From AP-15 sp963795485 (GTDB taxonomy: Bacteria; Pseudomonadota; Alphaproteobacteria; ATCC43930; CGMCC-115725), in assembly GCA_963795485.1 (NCBI GenBank), contig CAWCIL010000002.1, forward strand, positions 1 through 64,000: a DNA stretch of 64,000 nt. The letters are read 5' to 3'. Both the position numbers and the translations under genes were made by a program. A model generated the notes under the pieces. That model ran no database searches and had not been told where the DNA came from. It saw only the letters and a program-made list of their open reading frames with translations. This document shows, one piece after another, positions 18,860 through 29,525 of the stretch; position 1 is the stretch's first letter; each line of letters starts with the position of its first letter.

Positions 18860-21800
18860 TCACGCCGCCGCCCGATCCGCGATGCGGACGAGCGGGTAGC
18901 GCTCCATCAACGCACCGAGGATCGCGGGACCATTCGCGCCAGTCGGCACGAACAGGCGCAGCTTCCACGAGATGATCTCCGAGATCAGGCCGGTCGCCTT
19001 CAGCCGATCGACCATGCCGTCGGTGAAGCCGGTCAGCTCGACCCGGAATTCGCCCATGACCTTGGCGCGGCGAAGCTGGAGACCCTCCTGGAGATCAAGA
19101 ACCGTCCGGCCGTCGAGCACCGCGGTCCAGGCGTCGGCTGCCGCGATCGTCGGCGTTTCGGCGTCGGCGGCCTGCGCTACCCAGGCCGGTGAGACCAGCC
19201 GGCCGATGATCCGCTCGCCGGCATCGGTCTGAAGCCGATAGACCCGCATCGAGTCATCGGGCAGCCGCTTCCAGATCGGCAGCAGCAGGCCGGTGACGAT
19301 GTGCAGATCGCTCTCGGTGAAGGCCGGGACCGTCGGCGAGTTCCTTCTCCCAGGCGCGGGCGAAGGTGTCGCGGTCGGCCTCTTTCCAATGCGTCTGCGC
19401 CATCATCGGCGAGCGGGATCGCGGTGCGCTCCATCGGGCGCAGCAGCCGCACGCGGCGTTCGACCTCGCCGTCGTCGAGCATCAGGCTCGGCGCCGGGAC
19501 CTGCACGGCGGCGCGCCCGGATTGGGTGTTGACCAGCAGCAGCGCGCGAGGATCGCCGGCGCGTTCGATGGCGTCGGCGAGCGTGGAGGGGATGATTGCG
19601 CTCGCGCCGGCGGATGGTGAAGATCTGCGTCTCCGCCCCGGTCTGCGGATGGACGTAGAGCGTCCTCCGGTCGCTCACGATCAGGCTTTCCGCCGTGAGC
19701 GTCTCGACGCCCGTGTCATAGGTGCCCGACGCGATCGCGCCTTCGATCCTGGTGCGCAGCAAATCCTCGAACACGCCGAACAGCGTGTTCTGTAGATCGA
19801 TGGTCAGCGCCAGCAGGCGGTTGAGGAAAGTGGTGATCGGCGGCAGGTCCTCACGCAAGGTTGCCGTCCTGGTCGGTCAGGCGCAGCCCGGTGGCATTCT
19901 CGAACGCCTGGAACGAGCAGCCTTCGACCTTGCCGCTGAACAGCAGCACATAGAGCTGGCGCAACGCAGCGCGGCCATAATCGGATTCGAGATTGTCGTC
20001 CGACCGGAACAGGCCCTGCCCGCCGGTCTGGCGCTGGCCCTTGGTGATGGCGCCCAGCGTGTCGAGCCGGCGCGCGATGGTCGAGAGGAAGCGCTTCTCG
20101 GCCTTCACGTCGGTGGCGATCGGCCGGAACAGCGGCGGCTGCGCCTGGTTGGTCCGATTGCTGCGGCCCAGCCCCTGGATGGCGGTGTCAGCCTTCCAGC
20201 CCGCCTCCAGCAGATAATGGACGCGCAGCCGCTGGTTCCGGGCCGCGAGATCGGCGTGGTAGCTGCGGCCGGTGCCGCCGGCGTCGGAAAACACGAGAAT
20301 GCGCTTCTCGTCATCCATGAAGGCCTGCGCCTCGGCGAGGTTGGCCGAGCCGGCGCGGTTCTCGACGCAGAGCCGGTCGCCCTTGCGCACGATCCGCCGC
20401 GAGCGGCCGGTGACCTCCGCGACCATCTCGGTGCCGAAGCGCTGCACGATCTGGTCGAGCGCGCCCTGGACGGGGGCGAGCGATGCGAGCCGCTCGATCA
20501 GGCGGTCGCGGCGTTCGACGGCATCGCGGCACTGCACCGGCTGGCCGTCGCGATAGACCGGCCGGGAGGAGAGATTGCCTTCGCTGTCGGTGAAGGGCTC
20601 GAAGAGCTGGGTCGGGAAGCTGTGCGCCAGATAGTCGAGGACGTATTCGCGCGGCGTGATGTCCACCTGCACGTCGCCCCATTCCTCGGTCGGAATCTCG
20701 GCGAGCCGGCGCTCCATCAGCGCCTCGCCGGTCGAAACGATCTGGATGATGGCGGCACGGCCGGCGTCGAGATCGCGCTCGATCGCGCCGATCAGGGTCG
20801 GCGTCTTCATCGAGGTGATCAGATGCGAGAAGAACCGCTGCTTGGCGGATTCGAAGGCCGAGCGCGCGGCGGACTTGGCCTGGGCGTTCAGCGTGCCGTG
20901 CTCGCCGGTGACGTTGGCGGCCTGCATGGCGGCGTCGAGATTGTTGTGGATGACCTGGAACGCGCCGGCATAGGCGTCATAGATGCGGATCTGCTCGGGC
21001 GTGAGCGCGTGCTCGACCAGCTCGTATTCGACGCCCTCGTACGAGAGCGACCGCGCGGCATAGAGGCCGAGCGATTTGAGATCGCGGGCGAGCACCTCCA
21101 TGGCCGCGACGCCGCCCGCCTCGATCGCCTGCACGAACTCGGCGCGGGTGGCGAACGGGAAAGTCCTCGCCGCCCCAGAGACCGAGCCGCTGGGCGTAGG
21201 CGAGATTATGCACGGTGGTCGCACCGGTGGCGGAGACATAGACGATGCGCGCATTCGGCAGCGCGTGTTGCAGGCGCAATCCGGCGCGGCCCTGCTGCGA
21301 GGGCGCCTGATCGCCGCGCTCGCCCTTGCCGCCGGCGGCGTTCGCCATGGCGTGGCTTTCGTCGAACACGATGACTCCATCGAAATCCGATCCCAACCAA
21401 TCGACGATCTGGCGGACGCGCGAAACTCTTTCCTCGCGCGCATCGGTGCGCAGCGTGGCGTAGGTTGCAAATAGGATGCCTTGCTCCAGCCGGATCGGCG
21501 TGCCCTGGCGGAAGCGGGCGAGCGGCGTGACGAGGAGCCGCTCCTGCCCGAGGGCGGACCAGTCGCGCTGCGCATCCTCGATCAGCTTGTCGGACTTGCT
21601 GATCCATACGGCGCGGCGGCGGCCCTTCAGCCAATTGTCGAGGATGATGCCGGCGACCTGGCGGCCCTTGCCGGCGCCGGTGCCGTCGCCCAGCATCCAG
21701 CCGCGCCGGAAGCGCACCGCGTGCTCGGCGTCGTCGGGCGCGGCCGAGACGACATCGAAGGTCTCATCGACGATCCACGATCCGGCGAGATGGCCGGCAT

Positions 21801-23196
21801 GGGCCTCGCCGGCATAGATCACGCTCTCCAGTTGCGCGTCCGACAGAAGACCGCGGTCGCCCGCGGAAGCCGGCAGATGCGGGCGGTAAGACGGCTTCGG
21901 CGGTGCGACCGAGGCCATCGCCGCCGACTGGACCAGCCGGGTGGGATGCGCCTGAGAACCGGCAATACGGATCGACTGAAGGGCGTAACCTTCATAAAGC
22001 GCATCGGTGATGCAGCCGCCCTCGGCCGGCTTCCAGTCGGCGGTCTCGTAGGCGAGTTCGATGCCGGTTGGTTCGGTGGCGGAAGCCGGAACTGAAACCC
22101 GTCGCGGAGAGCAGACGGATCGAGTGCGAGCCGGCAAGAAACGTGCGGTCGTCGCGGCAGTGCCTTGCGCGGCAATGGGCAGCCTCGGCGGAACCTGCGC
22201 CGTCACCCATGCCAGCAGGGTGGCCGCATCTGCTGCCATCCCCGGCGAGGCCGGGAAAGCGGTCGGATCGTCGGCGGGGACGCGGTCGATGACGGTCAGA
22301 CGTGTGTCGATGGTCGTGCCATGGCGGGCATAGACGCTGCCGTCGATGGCGGCGGAGAACACGACGCGGCCGCGTTGCTGCAGGTGGACGAAGCCATCCC
22401 GCCAGGCCGGATTGTCCGGGGCCAGGCTTGCGCCGGTGATCGCCACGAGCCGCCCGCCATCGGCGAGGCGCGCCAGCGCCGAGGTGACATGGCGGAATGC
22501 CGCGTCGGCGACACGACCCTCGACATGCGCCGCGACCGAGAACGGCGGGTTCATCAGCACGACGCTCGGCCGCACGGCGAGGTCGAGATGGTCGTGGATC
22601 TGGGCCGCGTCATGCCGCGTGACCGGAACGCCCGGAAAGAGCCGGCGGAGCAAGGCGGCGCGGGTCTCGGCCAGCTCGTTCAAGACGAGACGGCCCCCGG
22701 CGAGCTCGGCGAAGATGGCGAGAAGGCCGGTGCCGGCCGAGGGCTCCAGCACGAGATCGGCGGGCGTGATCGCGGCCGCGGTGGCGGCGGCGAAGCCGAG
22801 CGCGATCGGCGTGGAAAACTGCTGAAGCGCCTGGCTCTCTTCGGAACGGCGCGTGTGCGAGGGCAGCAGGGCCGCGACCTTGGCCAGCATGGCGAGCAGT
22901 GCCGCGGGCGAACCCGCGCGACCGCGCATGCCGGGTCCGAACCTGCGCAGGAACAGGACCGTCGCCGCCTCGCAAGCGTCGTAACCCGTCTTCCAGTCCC
23001 ACGCGCCCTCGGCATCGGAGCCGCCGAAGGCGTCGCACATGGCGGCGCGCAGCGCCGGCGTGTCGACGGCCCGGCCGAGGGCGAGGTGATCGAGGAGAGA
23101 CGCAGCCGCGGCGACAAGAGCCGCCGACGCGTCGGGCGAAGCGGGCATGGCGGCAGGCGCGGCCGCGAAGGCGGTCGAAGAAACGAACATGTCCAT
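18860..23196 (-). pseudogene. Strawberry-notch-like helicase/methyltransferase, frameshifted
   Basis: Very large protein, about 1445 residues if repaired. The N-terminal part is an adenine-methyltransferase-like domain with VLEPSAGTGLLAIFAELAG for SAM binding and the catalytic MNPPFS motif. Next is a superfamily 2 helicase of the strawberry-notch type: P-loop LGDGTGAGKGRQVAGI, Walker B VIVFDESHAMAN, then YVSATGATTVHNLAYAQRLG. The C-terminal helicase lobe follows, with ILVFSDAGGTGRSYHADLA and the arginine-finger motif GLGRSNRTNQAQPP. Frame changes occur near 21170, 19855, 19610 and 19380. The leftward continuation (TFLNRLLALTIDLQNTLFG, then ERIIGRLVSPAWV) completes the usual tail. These genes are common on alphaproteobacterial elements; their role in transfer or anti-defence is unproven. 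Confidence 0.8.
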
Positions 23197-23366
23197 GGAG
23201 GAAACCTCGGGAGAGCGGGAACGGGCCGAGCTGGCTGGGCGCTCTCTCTCGACCCGACCGGCTCAAACCCTTCCCGGCCGTCCTCTGCCTCTCAATGATC
23301 TCCCAGAGAAAAAGGGCCCGGCGCCGCGCGCCGGACCCTTTGATCCCGCCGGGAGCAACCGCTCGC
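23197..23366 (-). promoter_or_regulatory. Leader of the helicase gene, possible leader motif A relative
   Basis: Non-coding. A bulged stem pairs CGGGAACGGG with CCCTTCCCG around an inner purine-rich loop (GTCGAGAGAGAGCG on the sense strand) resembling the leaders of the ParB and ardC genes. The match is weaker than among those three, so I count it as a possible member. Confidence 0.35.
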
Positions 23367-23966
23367 TCATCCCGGCGAACGATCGACAAGCCGGTAGGCC
23401 CGGCTCTTGATGTTGGGAATGCGATAGAGATTGCCTGAGCCGGGCGCGCGGAAGAGCACCGTGCGATGGCTGCGCGGGTTGGCGATGACCTCCAGCCGAT
23501 CGAAGCTCCTGCCATCGGCGAAGGCGAGCGGTTCGTCGAAGATGATCGTCTGCCCGGCGCGCGGGCTTGGCTTGGCCCGCCTCGCGCGACGGGCGGCGGC
23601 GTTGGCGCGGCAGTCGGCCCGCCATCGCCGCGCGTGCTCGTGGTCGGTCGGGGTCAGCAGATCGAGGATCGGCTCGGGGCAATCGCGTTCATACGGCCCC
23701 ATTGCCTCCGACATGTCCTTGTAGCCGAAGATGTAGCCCTCCCGATCGCGCGGATTGTATCGGACCAGGCAAACGGCGGCCCAGACCTCCCGCGCGCCGG
23801 TCGCGGGGAGAATGTGCTCAACGGCGGCATAGTAGACACGCATGCCGACCAGCGCCGAGCGCAGCACCTTCGAGATCGTGTCGGAACGCTCCCAGGTGAA
23901 CTGGGCGTCGAGATATTGACGCGGGCCGGAATGACCCTTGAGGGATTTCATGTAGAGCCAGCCCAT
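23367..23966 (-). CDS. DUF6927 family protein
   Basis: 199 residues starting MGWLYMKSLKGHSGPRQYLD, with ALVGMRVYYAAVEHI, AAVCLVRYNPRDREGYIFGY and CPEPILDLLTPTDHEHARRW. This matches the DUF6927 family of mobile elements. The C-terminal third is basic and ends with an all-beta segment (VLFRAPGSGNLYRIPNIKS). Function unknown. It is leftward in the backbone operon, between the helicase and the next unknown gene. A GAAAGGAGGCAGCC Shine-Dalgarno precedes the ATG at 23966. Confidence 0.8.
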   Translation of the reverse strand: MGWLYMKSLKGHSGPRQYLDAQFTWERSDTISKVLRSALVGMRVYYAAVEHILPATGAREVWAAVCLVRYNPRDREGYIFGYKDMSEAMGPYERDCPEPILDLLTPTDHEHARRWRADCRANAAARRARRAKPSPRAGQTIIFDEPLAFADGRSFDRLEVIANPRSHRTVLFRAPGSGNLYRIPNIKSRAYRLVDRSPG

Positions 23967-24010
23967 GGCTGCCTCCTTTCGATAGCCGTGATGGACGGAA
24001 ATGTCGGTGA

Positions 24011-24757
24011 TCAGCCGGCCGCGGCGCGCCGTTGCTCGGCGTGGCGGATGGCGGCGAGCGCCGCGCGGAACTCGGCGGCGCCTCGCTCCTCCGACAGGTC
24101 GCTCCGCTCGACGACGGCGAGACAGGCGGTGCGAATATCGCGCGTCGCTGATCATTTCGGCCGTCAATCGGGTGAGCGTCGGGTCGGTCTCGATCGCCTG
24201 GCCGATCTGTTCCCTGACGGCGTCTTCGCGGATGCGGAGCAGGACATGCTCGCCGCTACCGCGGCATTGCCGTCGTTCTCCGCGAGGAAATCCTCCAGGA
24301 TGTCATTGGTGGATTTTCCGAGGATGGCGTCCGCCGTGATCAGCACCGCCATGCCGCCGAAGCCGTCGGGGCGCATCTTCGAACAGGTGAAGGACGTGAC
24401 CGCCGTGACGTAGCGCAGCGTGGCGGAGCGCCGGACGATGTCCTGGAAAATGAATTCCCAGGACGTGCCGGAGAAATCGATCTCGATCTCCGTGTCGCCG
24501 GCGGGTGCGGCTGCCAGTCGCTCGGCGACGTAGGTCGTCGCGGTGCTGTCGATTCCCGCGGACGCTTCGAACGCCGTTCGGAGATCGTCGATCGAAAGTC
24601 CGATGGCGTCGCTCGGGCCGAGGGAGGCGTGAAAATACAGCGCCTCGCCATCCGGCTCGGCGTCGAAGATCAGGCTGAGCACGAGACGTTCAAGCGGCGT
24701 CATGTCGGCAACCGGGATCGGTTGCTGAATGACGGTCGGTGAGAGGTAGTTGGCCAT
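24011..24757 (-). pseudogene. Conserved backbone protein of unknown function, frameshifted
   Basis: Starts MANYLSPTVIQQPIPVADMT at the ATG at 24757. The first 180 residues form a clean frame with PLERLVLSLIFDAEPDGEAL, SGTSWEFIFQDIVRRSATLR, TSFTCSKMRPDGFGGMAVLI and STNDILEDFLAE. After about 24230 the sense continues in a second frame (VREQIGQAIETDPTLTRLTA) and then a third (IRTACLAVVERSDLSEERGA) up to the TGA at 24011. I know this as a hypothetical protein that travels with DUF6915 and DUF6878 genes but cannot name a function. Confidence 0.6.
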
Positions 24758-24779
24758 GTCGGGTCTCCAGAAATGCGAA

Positions 24780-24801
24780 AGCCCGGCGCGATGGCCGGGC
24801 T
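24780..24801 (-). terminator. Hairpin terminator upstream of the MANYLS gene
   Basis: AGCCCGGC and GCCGGGCT form an 8-base stem with a six-base loop. On the minus strand TTTCG follows. It lies between the DUF6915 stop and the next gene and would end the upstream transcript at least in part. Confidence 0.55.
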
Positions 24802-24828
24802 CCTCGTTGGGTTGACGTTGAAGAGTGA

Positions 24829-25191
24829 TCAACCGGCGGCGGCGAACGGATCGACGTCGCGATGGATCGGCTGCGCCCGGCCCATCCAGGGTTCCGGGCG
24901 GATGCAGCGCACCCAGTCCGCGAAGCTCGGGATGAAGCCGAGGTCCTCACGCACATGCTGCTCGCCGATCAGCCGGACCGGCACCACGCGGCCGGTCGAG
25001 ATCGTGATCGCCGGGCCGAAGAAGCGCTCCAGCATGAAGATGCCTTCGGCATGATGGCGCAGCGCGCGATGCCGAAAATCGGCGGTGATCGCTTTCGACT
25101 CATCGAACCACTGGTGCAACGGCAGATAATCCTCGGCCGTGCCGCCCCATTTCTTCACCGAGGAAAGCGCGTGGTGATAACAGTGTCCCAT
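24829..25191 (-). CDS. DUF6915 family protein
   Basis: 120 residues starting MGHCYHHALSSVKKWGGTAE, with DYLPLHQWFDESKA, DFRHRALRHHAEGIFMLER and VVPVRLIGEQHVREDLG. This matches DUF6915. The many histidines and an acidic patch suggest metal binding, but this is inference. It has a good GAGGCAGAG Shine-Dalgarno and lies 10 bases downstream of the DUF6878 gene, so the two are co-transcribed. Confidence 0.8.
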   Translation of the reverse strand: MGHCYHHALSSVKKWGGTAEDYLPLHQWFDESKAITADFRHRALRHHAEGIFMLERFFGPAITISTGRVVPVRLIGEQHVREDLGFIPSFADWVRCIRPEPWMGRAQPIHRDVDPFAAAG

Positions 25192-25201
25192 CTCTGCCTC
25201 C

Positions 25202-25681
25202 TCAAAAGACATGCTGGGAATATTCGGACTGCATGTAGCGCTCGTTGTAGTCGAGCGTGATCGTCCGTTCGGCGACGTCGAAGGTGAAGTCGCCATAGGC
25301 CCCGTCGCTGTTTTCCCAGCCGTCATGGGTCATCCCGAGGAAGTCGAAGACGAGCCGCTCGATGGCGTCGTGAACGGTCATCGCCGTGCGTTCGGGCTCG
25401 GCCTGGTCCCAGACAGCCGACGCGATCTCGACCTCTCCGGATGGCAGGGCAACGAGGTCCTCGCCGGCTTTGGCTTCGACGTTCTCGATCTGGCCGCTGT
25501 CGCCATAGCCGTCGAAAGCGACGACGACGATGGTGATTCCGGCGGCGGCGAGCGCGTCGAACACGGCCGTCTTGTTGACGGGTCGCAACTCGGCGTCGCG
25601 GCGCTCATGCTCGGCGCGCTTGGTCTCCCAGTCAGGCACCGGCGCCGCGAGCGTCGGCGCGATGGAAAGTAGTTCGGTCAT
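25202..25681 (-). CDS. DUF6878 family protein
   Basis: 159 residues: an alpha-helical N-terminus (WETKRAEHERRDAELRPVNK), then an alpha/beta part with TAVFDALAAAGITIVVVAFD, GYGDSGQIENVEAKAG and a C-terminal ERTITLDYNERYMQSEYSQH. This matches DUF6878. Function unknown. It sits between the ParB gene and DUF6915 in the leftward operon. Confidence 0.8.
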   Translation of the reverse strand: MTELLSIAPTLAAPVPDWETKRAEHERRDAELRPVNKTAVFDALAAAGITIVVVAFDGYGDSGQIENVEAKAGEDLVALPSGEVEIASAVWDQAEPERTAMTVHDAIERLVFDFLGMTHDGWENSDGAYGDFTFDVAERTITLDYNERYMQSEYSQHVF

Positions 25682-25795
25682 GGCAGGCTCCTGGATGCGG
25701 CAGAGCCCGGCGCCCTTCGACATGCTCAGGAGGCCGGGTTGTGCGTTGGATTGGGAAGGAGAAGCGGGGCGACCGAAGCCGCCCCGCTGGTGCGG

Positions 25796-27909
25796 TCATT
25801 CCGCCGCGATGGCGTGGGATTGCCGCTCGTCGGCGTCTGGTCCCGCCTCGTCCTCGCCGGCGAGGAAGGCCGGCAGCGCCTCGGCCTCGGTCTCACCCTC
25901 GCCGGTTGCCTGCGTGCCGGACTCGGCGTCGGCCAGGCGGAGCGGCTCGGGCAGCCAGCCCGTGCCCTCCAGCAGCCGCTCGGCCTCCTTGGCCATGTCG
26001 GCCTTCTTCAGATGGTCGATGAGCTGCGCCGATTGCTCGCCCTTGGCTTCGCGCACCGCCTCGAGGATGCGAACCTTGGGCACCCGGCCGAGATAGTTGT
26101 CGACGGTCGGACGCCAGCCGGCCGCCGCCATGTCGAGGTTGACGGCCTGGGCCAACAGATCGCCATGCGCCAACGCGCCCGGCCGCCGGTTCCAGGGTTC
26201 CTTGACGACGTTCACGGCAAGCGAGGCGCAGTGCGCGAACAGCGCCGCCTGGCTGTCGCCGTCGAACGCCGTCAGAGCGTCCCAGAGGTCGGCCGGGCGT
26301 CTCGGGCAACTGCCTGCCCCATTGGGCGTGCCGCGCCTCGATCGCCTTGGCCGACGGGGTGTCCGCCAGGCCCGGCGCCTGGGCGCTGAAGCCCGAATGC
26401 TTCGCCGTGATCTCCAGGCAGGTGTCGGGCGCGTAGCGGTAGAAGACCTGGAGGCAGAGCGCATGCAGGACCGCCTGGAAGGCGATATGCGGATCGTTCG
26501 CCACGGCGTCTCGCAGCGCCAGGGTCCGATGGGCGGTCAGCTCGGTCACCAGACGATCCGAAAGCGGACGGATCGTCTCGTCCTCCTCGGCGGCCTCCGG
26601 GTCGGGGCTGGCCGGCGCACCGCCGATGGTGATGACGGCCCGCTGCACGGCGCCCTCCGTGCCAGCGACCGCCACCTCGCCGCCGCCTTCGGTCTCGCCA
26701 CCCGCGACCGGTTCAACCGGCGCCTCGTCCTCGGGCCGGACGAAGCCGCGCTCGACGCGCAACGCGCCCTCGCTGTCGATGCTGACGAAGACGCCGGCAC
26801 GGGCGATCTCGGCCGGATCATAGCGGACGGGCCGGTCTTCGAGTGCCGCCATGGCGGTCTCGATCTCGCCGAGGCGCTGATCGACCTCGTCCGGCAGTTC
26901 GTCGGCCTCGGCATATTGCGCCTCAAGGGCGTCGTGCTCGGCCTTGAGCGCGGTAAGGCTGGCGTCTTCCTCGTCGGTGAGTTCGACAGTCTCGCCGGTC
27001 AGGCGGCGCAGGCCGGCGGTGTGGCCGTAGGGGAAGTCGCAAGCGACCGCGATCCATTTCCACCCCTCGGCGCGCAACGTTTCGGCCTCGGCCTGAAGCT
27101 TCTCGATCACCAGCCGATCGAGCAACGCCGGGTCCTGCAACCAACCGCCATCGTCATGCTCGAAGAGGTCGCGCATGACCATGCCGCCGGCGGCCTCATA
27201 GGCTGTCGGCGCCGACGAACTGCGCGCGCCGGTCCGCCGCCCGGACAGCGCCTTCGGTGAGCTGGCGGCGGATGAAGTAGGCTTCCCTGTTGTGGGAGCG
27301 AGACAGTCCCTCCCAAACCTGCTCCTGGCGCGCATGGTCGCTGGTGACGGTGAACGCCATCAACTGCTCCAGCGTCATGCCGTCCTCGGCATAGACGTCG
27401 AGGAGCTTCCCGGAGACGGCGGCGAGCCGCAGGCGCTGCTTCACCACCGTCGGCGCGACGAAGAAGCGCGCCGCGATCTCCTCCTCGCCGAGGCCCTTGT
27501 CGCGCAGGGCCTGAAAGGCGCGGAACTGGTCGAGCGGATGCAGGGCGACGCGCTGGACATTCTCGGCGAGCGAATCCTCGTCCGCCGAAACATCGGTGCT
27601 CGGGTCGCGCACCACGCAGGGGACGGGCACGGTCTTGGCCAGGCGCTTCTGCTTGACCAGCAGTTCGAGCGCCCGGTAGCGGCGGCCGCCGGCCGGGACC
27701 TCGAACATGCCGGTCTCCTGGCCCTCGGCGTCGAGGATCGGCCGGACGCTGAGGCCTTGCAGGAGCGTGCGCCGGGCGATGTCCTCGGCCAGCTCCTCGA
27801 TCGAGACGCCGGCCTTCACGCGCCGGACGTTGCCCTGGCTCAGGACCAGCTTGTTGAAGGGGATGTCGCGCGAGGCGCTGAGCGTGATCTTCTGAACAGC
27901 GGTAGCCAT
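25796..27909 (-). pseudogene. ParB/Spo0J-like protein (backbone copy 1), frameshifted
   Basis: Plasmid-type ParB-like protein, about 705 residues if repaired. The N-terminal ParB domain (SASRDIPFNKLVLSQGNVRR, FEVPAGGRRYRALELLVKQK) is followed by the helix-turn-helix (GLGEEEIAARFFVAPTVVKQ). Frame changes occur near 27205, after RRAQFVGAD, and near 26312, where a CCC run disagrees with the reading TPADLWDALTAFDGD. The long C-terminal half is acidic and family-specific (MRDLFEHDDGGWLQDPALLD). Two large frames opposite it are chance. The paralogue at 60558-62644 breaks at different points. It may act in partition or in regulation of the element. Confidence 0.8.
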
Positions 27910-28010
27910 GTCGGTAATCTCCGCGACGGGCGCCGAGAGACTCTCTCTCGACTTCCAACCCGTCGCGAAAACCGGCGCAGCCCTCTTCCTCTCGAAGACG
28001 CCCGCGTCCT
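27910..28010 (-). promoter_or_regulatory. Structured leader of parB copy 1 (leader motif A)
   Basis: A perfect 9-base stem (CGCGACGGG at 27922-27930 with CCCGTCGCG at 27959-27967) encloses a CGAGAGA-CTC-TCTCTCG hairpin (27934-27950). It ends about 12 bases before the parB start codon. The same two-stem plan with altered but still paired bases is found before ardC and parB copy 2. Confidence 0.6.
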
Positions 28011-28044
28011 GGACGCGGATGATGACTGGCGCAACGGCGGAACA

Positions 28045-29007
28045 TCAGGCCGCCTCCTGCTCGTCGGCTGCGGTGGCGGCAGCAACGGGCTCATCGGGTT
28101 CGGGACGAAAGGCGAGCAGATAGTCGGCCGCCTTGGAGGCGGCACTCGCCGCCCGCACGATGGCGCGATTGTCCTCGCGCAGCACCTCGAGCCAGGAACC
28201 GAGGTAGTCGGCGTGGCGCACCGTCGGCACGATGCCGAGCGAGGCGCACACGAAGGCGCTGGTCATTTCGGCGACCAACTCTTCCTTGGCATAGAGAGCC
28301 GATCCGAACATGCCCGACAGGTCGCGAGCCAGGCGTGAGGGATGGCCGACCCAGTGACCGAGCTCATGGAGTGCCGTCCGGTGCCAGTTGATCGGCTCGA
28401 AATAGGCGTCAGGCCGGGGCACCTGCACGTAATCCTGCGCGGGGCTGTAGAAGGCCCGGTCGCCGCCGATGCGAAAATTGGCGCCGGTCGCGGCGATCAG
28501 CGCCTCGGCCTGGGGGAGGATCAGACCCTCGGGCACAGGCGGCGGGGCGGTGACCAATTCGCCGGGAAGGTTCTCGCACTGATCGGTGTTGAACACGGTG
28601 AATCGCTTGAGGAACGGAATCGCCCCGGGTTCGTCGCCGTCGCGCTCCGCCCGCTTGCGTTCCTCGTCGGGGATGAAGCGGTCGGCGTAGACGACGGTGG
28701 TGCCGTGTTCGCCTTTGCGCACGTTGCCGCCAAGGCTCAAGGCCTGGCGAAACGTTAGCCAGCTCTGGCCGGCGAACCCCCGTCCGATGACGGCCCCCCA
28801 AAGAATGAGGACATTGACGCCGGAGTAGCGGCGCTGCGTCGCCGCGTTCTTCGGCATGGCGATCGGCGCCTTGGCCGCCGACGTCCCCCAGGGTTGGACC
28901 CACGGCACGCGGCCGGCTTCCAGCTCGGCGATGATCTTGTCGGTGATTTCGGAATAGAGGCTCGTCCGGTCGTGGCCGGTGCGAGCGCGAGCGGCTGAAC
29001 GTGACAT
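28045..29007 (-). CDS. ardC: ArdC-type antirestriction protein (zincin-like)
   Basis: 320 residues. The N-terminal single-stranded-DNA-binding domain (DUF1738: SLYSEITDKIIAELEAGRVP, then WLTFRQALSLGGNVRKGEHG) is followed by a zincin-like metalloprotease domain with HELGHWVGHPSRLAR (HExxH) and a downstream EELVAEMTSAFVCASLG glutamate. ArdC proteins protect incoming single-stranded plasmid DNA from host restriction. The gene is intact. It shares its leader type with the ParB gene downstream, separated by 135 bases. Confidence 0.9.
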   Translation of the reverse strand: MSRSAARARTGHDRTSLYSEITDKIIAELEAGRVPWVQPWGTSAAKAPIAMPKNAATQRRYSGVNVLILWGAVIGRGFAGQSWLTFRQALSLGGNVRKGEHGTTVVYADRFIPDEERKRAERDGDEPGAIPFLKRFTVFNTDQCENLPGELVTAPPPVPEGLILPQAEALIAATGANFRIGGDRAFYSPAQDYVQVPRPDAYFEPINWHRTALHELGHWVGHPSRLARDLSGMFGSALYAKEELVAEMTSAFVCASLGIVPTVRHADYLGSWLEVLREDNRAIVRAASAASKAADYLLAFRPEPDEPVAAATAADEQEAA

Positions 29008-29168
29008 CGCGGGTCTCCGCGACGGGCGCCGCGAGCCTCTCTCGCGACCTCCAACCCGTCACGGCCGACCCGGCCCTGCTCTCCCTCTAAGCCGCGGGCG
29101 CCGGCCGTACGGTGGCGGACCGGGTATCCAGCGGTAGGCCTGGGCCGGTCCGCGCCTGTGGGCGGCGA
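29008..29168 (-). promoter_or_regulatory. Structured leader of ardC (leader motif A)
   Basis: The outer stem CGCGACGGG (29018-29026) pairs with CCCGTCACG (29055-29063) with one G-U pair on the sense strand. The inner hairpin is CGCGAG-CCTCT-CTCGCG (29030-29046). Compared with parB copy 1 the inner helix has changed sequence but kept pairing. Confidence 0.6.
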
Positions 29169-29468
29169 TCACGCCGCCGAGCGCCACCAGGCGATGCGCT
29201 CTTCGCGGGTCGCGTTCGCGAGGCGTAGCAACAGATCGCCGTGGCACGCCGCGGGTGCGCAGAAGCACAGCAGATCCTTCCCGCGAAGCTCGTCGAGCGC
29301 GCGCAGCAAGTGATGCTGGTCGCGCAGCCAGCGAGCATGTTTCGCGATGACGGTCGCACGATCGCCGTCGACGCCAATCCGGAACGGATTGCCCCACTTG
29401 CTGCCGCGCCCGATGTAGATCGCGCCGTCGTGCCTGCCAGCCGCGTGCTTGTTGAGAACCCTGCACAT
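29169..29468 (-). CDS. DUF4326 family protein
   Basis: 99 residues starting MCRVLNKHAAGRHDGAIYIG, with RGSKWGNPFRIG and DLLCFCAPAACHGDLLLRLA. DUF4326 proteins are small and Cys/His-rich and recur on phages and plasmids; the function is unknown and metal binding is likely. GGAGG is correctly spaced before the ATG at 29468. An in-frame upstream extension crosses a hairpin leader and I reject it. Confidence 0.8.
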   Translation of the reverse strand: MCRVLNKHAAGRHDGAIYIGRGSKWGNPFRIGVDGDRATVIAKHARWLRDQHHLLRALDELRGKDLLCFCAPAACHGDLLLRLANATREERIAWWRSAA

Positions 29469-29525
29469 CTGAACCTCCGTTTCCCGCTTCGTGAGCGACG
29501 GAGGCCGGAAGGGCGCGGTGCCGAG

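Noticed and set aside
19722..23298. Long plus-strand frames opposite the helicase gene
   Set aside because: Antisense shadows: low-complexity Arg/Gly/Asp text, while the minus strand has all helicase and methyltransferase motifs.
25893..28045. Overlapping alternative frames around parB copy 1 as separate genes
   Set aside because: They carry successive pieces of one ParB protein after indels, as shown by copy 2.
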